Below the pieces are notes generated by a model. The model saw nothing but the letters and a program-made list of their open reading frames with translations. It ran no database searches and was not told the DNA's origin. Positions 45,593 to 55,264 of a stretch of 64,000 bases of DNA are shown here, in pieces. The stretch is from Perilla frutescens (taxonomy: Eukaryota > Streptophyta > Magnoliopsida > Lamiales > Lamiaceae). The first letter of the stretch is position 1; each line of letters begins with the position of its first letter. The DNA lies in NCBI GenBank assembly GCA_026008535.1, contig BRKX01000004.1, positions 14,347,501 to 14,411,500 of the forward strand, read 5' to 3'. The position numbers and the translations under genes were made by a program.

Positions 45593-46527
45593 TGTTAGTT
45601 TTTATACTGGAAGACTTGTCTTTGTATACTTTTCAGATGATATGAAATGAAAGTTATTGCAGACACTATTTGCATTTAGATTATGTTCTATAATTGTTTT
45701 ATGCAATGTTCCATATACTTACATTGTAGATGATATGGTGTGGAGAGTCACACGGTAAGGTCATATCATTAGAACTTTGTAATGCATTAAAGAGCTCACG
45801 GCTTAGATGGTTTTGAACACACCATCGGTACACCATAGAATAATCTGATAAGTTAATTTATCTTGACTAACTAATTATTCTAGTACACTCGTTAGTGTAT
45901 TGAGGAGGATCATGATAGGATATTATTCTCTGTCTCTGACCCAGTTAGTGAGAGAATAAAGATCCGCAGAGTTCAGGTTCTGAACTCATGTGATATTGGC
46001 GAGCATATGTGTGCATTGTTTATTACTTTGATTTATCAATGAGTAAGATCTTTTCGTAGATCAAACTCGATATCTTGGGTAATAACAATGTATACATAAT
46101 GTCTCGAGCAGTGTGCATGAGCACCGTGTCCTGGTGCGCCAGGTTGATGATGTTCTCTTGAGGAAACACAAGTTCATGTTGAAACCCTGCAGGTGGAATT
46201 TATTCCTTACATGGTAAAGCTTGTGTGGTACTACTCAAGGTTTTAGATGTTAATTAATTATAGCTGTCAGATGCTGACATAATTAATTAATGAACATTAT
46301 ATCTTAAACATGGGGAATACCTGGACTAAAGGAGAAAGCATATTCATAAATATGTATTAAATTGGTAGGTCAGTTTTACTTCTTTAGTGGAATAAAAGTA
46401 AAACTTAATTTATTTAATTATATCCTAAGTTTATTGGATATTAAATAAATTAGTGGGCTAATTTAGTATAACTCTAGATCCTTGTTGTAGCCCAATTGAC
46501 TGATAGTGGACTGGATATTGAACTTGA
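45593..46527 (+). repeat. 5' LTR of copia C, left piece
   Basis: Matches 61713-62667 of the 3' LTR. It stops at a CTTGA (46523-46527) shared with the sequence of element D that follows. Confidence 0.92.
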
Positions 46528-47201
46528 CATGTTTTGGGGCACCGAGAGCTCTCATTAGTGATGGAGGACGTCATTTTTGCAACAAGTAGTTAGCCGCATT
46601 GCTTACAAAATATGGAGTTCGACACAATATCACCACTGCCTACCATCCTCAAGCAAATGGCCAAGCCGAGTTGCCCAATCGAGAAGTGAAGAAGATTCTA
46701 CAAAAGGTCGTGAAAACAAATGGCAAAGATTGGTCCAATCTGTTAGACGACGCATTATGGGTGTATAGGACGGCATACAAGACCCCGTTGGGCATGTCGT
46801 CTTATCAATTGGTTTTCAGGAAATCGTGTCATCTTCTCATCGAGCTGTCACATAAGGCTTATTGGGCCACAAAAAAGCTCAATATGGATTTTATGATGTC
46901 GGGAGGAGAACGAATATTCCGGTTGAATAAATTGGATGAATTCCGACTATAAGCTTTTGAGAATTCATCAATTTACAAAATGCGGACAAAGCTTTATCAT
47001 GACAAGCTGTTGAGAAAAAAAGAGCTATCACCGGGTGATGCCGTTCTTTTGTTCAATTCACGCTTGAAGTTATTCCCCGAGAAATTGAAAATCAAATGGA
47101 GTGGCCCTTTTGAAATCACTAGAGTTTTTAATGGTGGTGCAATCGAGCTGAGAGGAAAGGATGGGAATCTATTTGTTGTCAATGGCCAAAGGGTCAAATG
47201 A
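46524..47201 (+). pseudogene. Element D integrase, C-terminal part
   Basis: Reads FGAPRALISDGGRHFCNK, then NGQAELPNREVKKILQKV (the Asp and Glu of the catalytic core), SSYQLVFRKSCHL and the C-terminal domain WSGPFEITRVFNGGAIEL. Stops at 46587 and 46950. The frame ends at TGA 47199, where unit B continues with a few more residues. Upstream integrase, reverse transcriptase and gag are deleted. Confidence 0.9.
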
Positions 47202-47301
47202 TTTTATGCATTGGAGATAAAGGATAACAATGGTTCCAACTATCCCACTATTTCATGAAGAATGAAACCACGTCGAGCTATCGACAATAAATGAAGTGCT
47301 T

Positions 47302-47319
47302 GTTGGGAGGCAACCCAAC
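47302..47319 (+). other. Conserved post-pol hairpin GTTGGGAGGCAACCCAAC
   Basis: A six-pair stem GTTGGG/CCCAAC with loop AGGCAA, 100 bases after the pol stop. It is the counterpart of 12120-12135, where the outer pair is C-G instead of T-A. Confidence 0.65.
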
Positions 47320-48820
47320 CTCATACCTTTGTACATTTCTTTTATTTATGTTCAAGTCTTTTCATTTATGTTTAACTCTTTATTAGATTTAATATGTTGA
47401 TTTGAGTATTTGTATAGTTTTGGAATTAGAAAACAGGGTACACGGAGAAAAAGAACTCAAAATATCAAAACACGAAGTAGCTGGTACGAGCTACAGTGCC
47501 ACCAAGGACACGAGCCTCGGTCACACCATCTGGCGCGCGCGACGGCGCGACCGAGCCTGCCCGCGCCCAAGGGTGTACTCAAACCCTTCTCTGGCATGAC
47601 TGACAGCGCGAGCGAGGACGCGACTGACCCCGCTCGCGCTGACCCAGCAGGCTTCAGGATGGGTTTTTAATCTTCCCCTTTCAATTTTCACTTCATTTTC
47701 ACACACACCACACTCACAAACACACGCACACACGAAATTCTCTCCTCCAAGAAAGAATCCAAGGTAAAAATCCTCCCCCATCTCCTACATTGTTGTATTG
47801 GCCATGATTTACTCCTCAATTCACATGTAATTTTTTATTGCTATGGTGGAATTATTGAGATTTCATTTTAGGGTTCATATTGGGGGAAATTACATGAAAT
47901 GAGTTTTTGTTCAGATTTGTTGCTTCTACTTTCTTCTTTGAGCATTGATTTTGGTACATTGTGGTTGGAATTGTAGAAATGGTACATTTAGGGAAAAAAT
48001 TTGGGAAAATTGCTTGGATTGAAAATTTGATTAATTTTGTTGTTTCAAATTTCCCCCATGAGCAAGATAGACCATTATCTAGGAGGAGTGAAGTTAGTTT
48101 GGAGATGTTTATACTTGCATTATTGTAAATTTCGAACAAGGGCTTAGCATAGTTGAGATTGTGAATTTCTAGCCTTGTTCTTTATTTTTTATAAGTCTTG
48201 CATCCTTTATGTGAACATTAAAAGTGTTGGGGGATTGATGTTGTTGGTAGTGGTTGTTCATGAATTCTTGTGATTGAGAACTAGAGCTTAGTAATTTTTG
48301 GGATATTTCTTTCCATTTCTTTGCTTTGCTCTTTCATTCTTTGCATACAAAAGTTTATTGACACATGTTGGTGAATTATGCAAGTTATAAGAAGGGCGAC
48401 AATGTACATGTGGTTTTGTGTATGAATGAAAATGGGAAATTTGGAAGTGTTGATAAATTGGTGAAAATGGGTTGTGAAATGCTTTTGTTTGGATGTTACT
48501 TGATGTTGTTGTTTCTCTAAGCTCCATGATGCAAAATGTTGTTGGATTTTGTTGTGAATTGAGGGAGTAGTATATGTGCAACTCCGACCCTGTTTGTATT
48601 ATTCTTTTTTAAGATTGTAGTGCCTTTGGAAATGCTTTTTGCTTTTGTTTAAGATTATGCTAAGGTCTGCAAATGTGAATAGTTTTTGTTATACTTTGCT
48701 ATGAATGAGTTGAAATTCTATTTGTGGTTTTAGTTTGTTGTTTACAATTGGACCCTCACTTTTTGTTGTTCTTACTCTTTGCAATGTCGTGTGCTTTTTA
48801 AAAGAAATCATCTATTAAGA
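47320..48820 (+). promoter_or_regulatory. Element D pol-ORF2 spacer with GC-rich cassette and candidate intron donor
   Basis: No gene is supported. Bases 47510-47655 are GC-rich with repeated GCGCGAC-type units, like the segment upstream of the TATA box in this element's LTR (53580-53985). A C/A-rich leader follows, then CAAG before GTAAAAAT (GT at 47764-47765), a plausible splice donor at the same relative place as in unit B. The remaining 1 kb before the ORF2 ATG is T-rich, as an intron would be. Open frames on the minus strand here have no family. Confidence 0.42.
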
Positions 48821-50110
48821 ATGGCAAGACCAAGTAGAGGACAAGCGTCTAGGAGATATGTGGTTGAAGAATCACAAGAAGAGGAATCAAGCGTCGATCT
48901 CTCAGACGCCGAAGAAGAAGAAGAAGAAGAGGAACAAGATGAGGAAGAACAAGAGGATGAGGACCAAGGGGAACAGGAAGAAAATGAGTATGTGCAACCC
49001 GAGCCTTTGTCAGAGTTTCCCGACTGTGGACCAAATAACCCTGCAAGAGCGGGTATTTTCTTCCGTACACAAGAGGAACGGGACTGTTGGGAGAAGTTGA
49101 CATGATCTTTCAACATTTTACCCACCAAGTATTCGTGTGACTCATGCACTCAAGCTATGGGAATCCACGATAATATTTGGAGAATGTTCACTAGAATTGG
49201 GTGGGCACATGCAATGCAAGGAAGGTGGCTTACCTATCCTGTCTTGGTTAAAGAGTTCCTATCCTCACTTCAAGTTCACAAACTCCCTAGCAGAGGGCCG
49301 ATTGGGTGCACTTTTCGATTGGGGAATCGCGATCACGAGCTCACAGTGGCCCAACTTAACTAAATTTTTCAAACTTCGACAGATGGATACTTTCACTACC
49401 ACATAAATTTCAATGCTCAGGTGTTTTGGAGAATGATCCTAGACCCGGATGAGAGGATGGTCCAGTATGACTCAGGATTGGCAAAGGCTTCGCAAATCCA
49501 AAATCCGGTTTTCCGATACATCCACAGAATCCTTTCCTCCACTGTCCTTGCTCGACACGAGAATAGTGGACTTCGTAAGGATGAGCTTTACATCCTGTGG
49601 AGTATGCTCCAAGCAATATACGTGGATTTCAGAGCTTTGTTTTTGGATCAATTTAAAAGAAAAGTGCAGCCGAGCAAAGGTACGGTGAGTATAGGAGGCA
49701 TGATCACTCCTATTGCCATGGCCTTGGACATTAATCTGGCCGCCTATCAACCACTTCTGGGAACACGAGCTCTCAATCTAGCACATCTTCGAAATGTTCG
49801 CATAATCAGCCCCAATGATTCCCCAATAGAGCTCATAATGAAGGATGACAGGATGTTTCCACTGCCTAATCCAGCACTCACCTCGGTTTCAAACTTCGAG
49901 GACCAAAGAAACTAGATGATGAACAGTCCGGAGCACAATGCTTTGATGATAGTGCCTGAGAGAGTACGGCTTCGTCGAGAGAATGAGAAGCCAAGGGCAC
50001 CCCGTGGGCAGAGAAGGAACAGAGGGGACGTGACAGATGAGAGACTGACATCTCTTGAAGGTATGATGACAAACATGAATCAAAATTTTACTAACTTTCA
50101 AGGAAATGTC

Positions 50111-50115
50111 TTTAC
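50111..50115. other. Target duplication TTTAC of the solo LTR
   Basis: TTTAC at 50111-50115 and again at 51562-51566 flank the solo LTR exactly. Confidence 0.93.
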
Positions 50116-51561
50116 TGTTGGGGTTTTTTTGAATTAAACCACCGCAGGATCATTTGGTTGTTCATTAATCCGAGTTCATGCAAATCATAATTTTATGTAA
50201 CATGCATGTTTATCACAGTCTAACCAAAAAGCATGCAAAGCAGATTCGAATCTAATAAAGCGGAAAACATAGAAACGAATCTACTTACAAATCGATAGAC
50301 GGTCTGTGGACAAGATTAAAGATCTAATCTTGTTGTTGAATGGATACTGTGACAGGCGCCACCTAGCTCAAAATTTCAACCACCACAAATTCTACTCCAA
50401 GATCTTCTGTTGTATTCCCGGACTGTATCTAGATTCAGAGTGGGCTGAAATCTACTAGATAGAGTTGTGAAATCTGTAGATAACTTTGAGAGACAAAGAG
50501 GGGCTGATTTATTATGTGTCAAATTTCGCCCCCCCCCCCCCCTTCCCCTATTTATAGGGAGGAGGGCGAAAATTAGATCTCCAAACCCTACTGGGTTTGG
50601 GCCTCTATCTCAAGTTTAATATCCAATCCACTATCAGTCAATTGGGCTACAACAGAGATCTAGAAGAATATTAAATTGGCCCACTAATTTATTTAATATC
50701 CAATATCCAATAAACCTAGGATATAATTAAATAAATTAAGTTTTACTTTTATTCCACTAAAAAAGTAAAACTGACCTACCAATTTAATACATATTTACGA
50801 ATATGCTTTCTCCTTTAGTCCAACCATTCCCCGTGTTTAAGATATAATGTTCATTAATTAATTATGTAAGCCTCTGACAGCTATAATTAATTAACATCTA
50901 AAACCTTGAGTAGTACCACACAAGCTTTATTCATGTACGGAATAAATTCCACCTGCAAGGTTTCAACATGAACTTGTGCTTCCTCAAGAGAACATCATCA
51001 ACCTGGCAAACCAGGACACAGTGCTCATGCATACTGCTCGAGACATCATGTATACATTGTTATTACCCAAGATATCGAATTCGATCTACGAAAAGATCTC
51101 ACCCATTGATAAATCAAAGTAATAAACAACGCACACATATGCTCGTCAATATCACATGAGTTCAGAACCCAAACTCTGTGGATCTTTATTCTCTCAGTAA
51201 CTGGGTCAGAGACAGAGAATAGTATCCTATCGTGATCCTCCTCAATACACTAACGAGTGTACTAGAATAATTAGTTAGTCAAGATAAACTAACTTATCAG
51301 ATTATTCTACGGTGTACCGGTGGTGTGTTCAAAACCATCTAAGCCGTGAGCTCTTTAATACATTACAAGGTTCTAATGATATGATCTTACCGTGTGACTC
51401 CCCACACCATATCATCTACAATGTAAGTATATGGAACATTACATAAAACAATTATAGAATATAATCTAAATGCAAATAGTGACTGCAATAACTTTCATTT
51501 CATATCATCATATCATCAGAAAAGTATACAAAGACAAGTCTTCCAGTATACAAAACTAACA
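50116..51561 (-). repeat. Solo copia LTR in ORF2 of element D
   Basis: 1446 bases, an inverted copy of the copia LTR family (TGTTGGGGTTTTTTTG...ACAAAACTAACA on plus). No internal sequence is present and the 5-bp duplication is perfect, so it is what remains after recombination between the two LTRs of a full element. It contains a run of 14 C (50529-50542) next to the TATA region. Confidence 0.95.
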
Positions 51562-51570
51562 TTTACTCAG

Positions 51571-51735
51571 TTCACGGACATGCGGGTGGATTTTGATGCA
51601 CGGTTCACGGACATGAGGGAGAGTGTGGATACATGATTCACAGACATGCAGGCGGACCTTGATACAAGATTCACGGGCCTGTAGACTCATCTTGATAGCC
51701 GGTTCACCGGCATGAGGACAGAATTTCAAGGGTTG
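51571..51735 (+). repeat. 33-bp tandem repeat encoding 11-residue units (element D ORF2)
   Basis: Five tandem units of 33 bases, each starting TTCAC-GG and encoding FTDM/FTGM-type 11-residue repeats with an Asp-rich second half. Counterpart of 24994-25125 in unit B. Confidence 0.88.
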
Positions 51736-51963
51736 CAGAGCAACTATTCGAATCTGCATGGGGATTTCTCCCATTTGAGGTCGGATGTCTCAGATATTGC
51801 CACCATGATGAGGTAATGGGGTGGCATTGGACCATCACAGAATCAGTCCCAGACCTTCACGCTCCCATTCCCAACATTCCAGCAGTACCCCTATCCATAT
51901 CCGGGGCCATTTCAGTTCCCGCAGAATCCCCGCCCACGCCCGCCCCCAGATGTTGATGGCTGA

Positions 51964-53390
51964 GGCTGTGTTAGTCGATCAACGATACCACTAACCTGCC
52001 CCCTAAACTTATTCTTACTTTGGTATTGAATAAGTTTGGGAGTGGGGGGTGAACATGCGTGTGTATCATTGATCTCTTTTGACTCTAGTACTATCTCTTT
52101 AGAACGCTTTTATTTTAGAATTGTTAAAACTCTTTTCATATGGATGCTTTTATTTATTTATGTATTGTTAGGGATTTGCTACTTGAATTGGGATAATTAA
52201 TGTTTGCATGGGTTTTGTGATATTTTATAGCTTTGTATTTATTTTTGTTAATACGTATGATTGGTTTAAAGATAAGGTAATAGCATTGATGTCAAGCAGG
52301 TTTAGCCTTGATCTCGTGTTTCAACTCCTTTATTGCTTATGGACTTAATGTTTGTCATGCTCACTTTTGGGAAATCTTGATTTGCCTATGATGTTGTTTT
52401 TGGTAAAAATAAGTGCATGCATAAGAATATGAGTTGATATAACACTTGATTTGGGATTGTGGAAATATTAGCTTAGCTTGTAACCATCTTGTGAGAATTG
52501 AGCCGTGATCTTGTTTTTCATGTGTGATTCATCATTAATGTTGGTATCTCTAGAACTTGCCCTTTGAACTCTCTTGATTTTATTAGTTGTGCTTAGAACA
52601 TGAAAATAACCTCAGGCATTCTTTGTCAACAAGTTTGTGCCTAAAAAAAAATTTCTACAAATACAACCCTTGTTAGCCCATTTGTGCTTGTTATGGATTT
52701 TATTTGAAACCAAGGGTAGAAGGAATTTAGGAATCAAGTAAACTTGAAGGAAAAAAAATGGAAGTAAATGATGGATTGAACACAAATTCATTTTGTTGAA
52801 TAACCTTTTTTGATGATATGCATTTTTGCGAACCTCACTAGTTGAAAGAAAAAAAAATAAATTGTAATTGTCAAAAGAACAATTTTGAAGATCAAAATAA
52901 ATAGAGGAGCATTAGTGTTTTGTTGGCTATAAAAGTCCTAAATCCATTTAAATTCCCAAGCAATGAGTAGGGTAGAAGAAAACTCGAAATAGTTTTACTT
53001 GTCTTGAAATAAAAATTAGGTTACGGGGATTGATTTTTAAGTCACTTTTAACCTATATTTTTCCTACCCCGTCCAAAAAGCCTAACGTTACAACCCTTAA
53101 GACCTATGGGATCCTTATTCTGAGCACACTTATGGAAAGAGATGAGTTTTTTTGCAAGCATATGGTAGTATACTAGCATTATTTGATGTCGAGCGTATAC
53201 ACGTCTCTTTACTCCTTGAGAGGTTGAGTTGAGTGTTGATATTACTTAAAGCAAACAAAACCCATGTTCTTACATATTCATTTCTTGTGTATCGAAGTTT
53301 CATATACTTATGTATGATCACATGCTTTTTATTCTTCTTCTGAGGTGCTCTTGATCTTGATTTCCCATGTTCTCGTTTCTTTGCAAATTT
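51964..53390 (+). other. Element D 3' untranslated region
   Basis: No gene. Begins with purine tract 1 (52030-52051, AAGTTTGGGAGTGGGGGG). A block at about 52965-53115 is strongly conserved with unit B (about 23600-23750), although the ORF2 proteins have diverged much more. Confidence 0.65.
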
Positions 53391-53425
53391 GTTTGAGGAC
53401 AAACAAGAACTTAAGTTTGGGGGAG
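53391..53425 (+). promoter_or_regulatory. Hairpin and polypurine tract of element D
   Basis: GTTTGAGGACAAAC (53391-53404) forms a five-pair stem with an AGGA loop. TAAGTTTGGGGGAGT then abuts the LTR start at 53426. Confidence 0.75.
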
Positions 53426-53579
53426 TTGATAATTGGGATTTTTGTGCTTCTTTTGACTGCAACTTGGGGCTATTTCATTACCATTTTATAAACCAATTAT
53501 ATATTTTTGATGTCCAAACCCATATTTAATCCAAATACAAATTCCAGGTGTGTTATTGAAGAAAAACAAGAGTTTGAGG

Positions 53580-53985
53580 CACTGGCGCGAGCCACAGTCC
53601 GAGCGACAGCGCGACCCAAGTACTCCGGCCCACAAGCCGTGTATCATGAGCCTCTGGCGCGACCAACAGCGCGAGACAAGGCGCGAGTTCAATCGCGCCA
53701 AACGACGCGACCCACAGCACGAGGTGGCGCGCGACTGAGCCCGCTCGTGCCCAAGACCCTTCCCAAATGTTCTCTGGCGCGACCCACAGCGCAGATGGTG
53801 GCGCAACTACGCCCATCCGGGCTCACACACCCCTTTCCACGTCTCTCTGGTGTGACCCCCAGCACGGGTACTGGCGCGACCGACACCTCCCGCGCTCACA
53901 TACCCCTTTCCATGTCTCATGGGCACGAGCCACAGCGTGACTGGGGCACGACTGAGCCCATGTCGCGCCCCAGTGCTCTATTTTG
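53580..53985. repeat. GC-rich GCGCGACC tandem repeat in the element D LTR
   Basis: About five imperfect units of 60-120 bases starting CTGGCGCGACC-ACAGCGC (about 53582, 53655, 53775, 53848 and 53920). It lies 50-450 bases upstream of the TATA region. CpG-rich and unlike the AT-rich surroundings. Open frames across it on both strands are by-products of its composition. Confidence 0.8.
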
Positions 53986-54027
53986 CGGACCTTATCCAAT
54001 CCCCTTCTCTCATTCCTTCTTGGACGA

Positions 54028-54042
54028 TTTTTATATATATCA
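54028..54042 (+). promoter_or_regulatory. TATA region of the element D LTR
   Basis: TTTTTATATATATCAAG, directly downstream of the GC-rich repeats, the same order as in L1 and L2. Confidence 0.6.
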
Positions 54043-55020
54043 AGGGGGGATGAAATGAAAGGAATGAACACTTAGCATAGAAAATAGATTTCATTCACTT
54101 GCACTCTTCTCCCAACAATGTAAAAAGAGTAGAAATTATACAAGAGAGGAAAAGAGGGCTTGGGTTTGGAAGAGGAGTTCTTGCAACTTGAAGATTTGAA
54201 GTGGAAGGATCTTGTGGATATTTTTGTATAATCTATTGGTTTAATCTAATCTCTATCTATGTTTTATTTACAAGTTTGTTATTTTGATCTCAAAAGCATG
54301 AGTAGCTAATCTCTTAAGGTTTTGGGGTGTTGGATCACTTGATGATGGGTGTTTGATATGTGTATGATGAATGTACCTTTCCCTTTTTAAATCTTATGGA
54401 TCAATGTGTTGATTGTTAAATGTATGTGGGTGGCCTCCATTTAGATTCATGTGTTACTTAATGTGTGATTAGGTTTGCTCATTATGTATGTGTATTTGAT
54501 CCATGAGACCTTTTACTTGTATTTTGAGATAGGTATGAGTATTAGGCTTGTCAATGGTGATTTGGGATCTTGGAAGGTTTGAGTGATTTATTTACTAGAG
54601 ATAGTGAGTTTTGCACTTGCTTGTAGCCTAGGTGTTTGAGAAAATGTTTAGATGATCCTTGCCCAAATCATGATTGAAGAGAGGAGAGTTATGTGATTCA
54701 TATGGTTGTTAGAACACCTTGACCAAGGATCTAGCACCCTAGAACCCCTTCCTTTTATTACTCTTTAAATCTTTCATTTGAAGTATTTAAATATTCTACG
54801 ATTAAGAGGGAATGTTGGTATTTGTTGATGGTTTGGAACAAAACATTTTATTAAGAAATGTTGTTTGTCTAGATAGTGAATGTAACTTGAGTCAACATTA
54901 CTTGTATTATTAAGATCATAACTTCTATTCCTTGTGGTTCGACTTGTATCATTACTTGCTACATCCGTGTACACTTGCACTTGACATGATCTATAATTTG
55001 AGGTATAAAATACGCGATCA

Positions 55021-55250
55021 CCTGTTTTGTTCATTCAATGGAAAGATTAGATCTTTAATCTTGTCCTCAGACCGTCTGACAATTGTAAGTAATTCGAATC
55101 TATGTATTCCGCTTCGTTAGATTCATTTTGCATGCTTTTGTGCTTGACGTGATAAACATGCATGTGACATAAAAATATGATTTGCATGAACATGGATTAA
55201 TGAACAACCAAATGATCCTGCGGTGGTTTAATTCGAAAAAACCCCCAACA
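55021..55250 (+). repeat. 5' LTR of copia C, right piece
   Basis: Matches the end of the 3' LTR from about 62920 and ends ACCCCCAACA at 55250. The first bases CCTGT would be the target duplication of element D. Confidence 0.92.
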
Positions 55251-55252
55251 AC

Positions 55253-55264
55253 TGGTATCAAAGA
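55253..55264 (+). promoter_or_regulatory. Primer-binding site of copia C
   Basis: TGGTATCAAAGA two bases after the LTR, close to the initiator tRNA-Met complement TGGTATCAGAGC typical of copia elements. Confidence 0.8.

Larger units (their letters stand above)
48821..51963 (+). pseudogene. Element D ORF2, interrupted by a solo LTR
   Basis: Starts at ATG 48821 (MARPSRGQASRRY). It has a very acidic stretch (DAEEEEEEEEQDEEEQ), the folded domain (MFTRIGWAHAM, YPVLVKEFLSSL, CTFRLGNRDHELTVAQLN, about 49157-49360) and a second helical part (VLARHENSGLRKDELYILWSM, GGMITPIAMAL). Five 11-residue repeats follow (51571-51735), then a Tyr/Pro-rich tail ending at TGA 51961. Stops: 49103, 49361, 49913, two in the repeats and one near 51815. 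A solo copia LTR at 50116-51561 sits in the frame, and the frame continues on both sides of it. It is collinear with unit B ORF2 over its whole length. Function unknown. Confidence 0.83.
46523..55020 (+). mobile_element. Athila-group element D, 5'-deleted, inserted in the copia C LTR
   Basis: Starts inside integrase and continues through ORF2 to a complete 3' LTR ending CGCGATCA at 55020. The copia LTR resumes at 55021. About 255 bases of the LTR (equivalent to 62668-62920) and the 5' half of D are missing, which fits one deletion across the left junction with CTTGA as microhomology. The family is related to unit B but distinct, with a different LTR. Confidence 0.85.
53426..55020 (+). repeat. 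3' LTR of element D
   Basis: 1595 bases, TGATAATTGGG...ACGCGATCA. It contains a GC-rich tandem repeat (53580-53985) and a TATA region (TTTTATATATATC, 54029-54041). The right end is exact because the copia LTR continues from 55021. Confidence 0.85.

Noticed and set aside
47402..47670. Two overlapping plus-strand frames in the element D spacer
   Set aside because: They cross the GC-rich cassette, have no family and are not kept in unit B.
53507..54058. Arg/Pro-rich open frame of 183 codons in the element D LTR
   Set aside because: It lies across the GC-rich promoter repeats, where several frames are open by composition.
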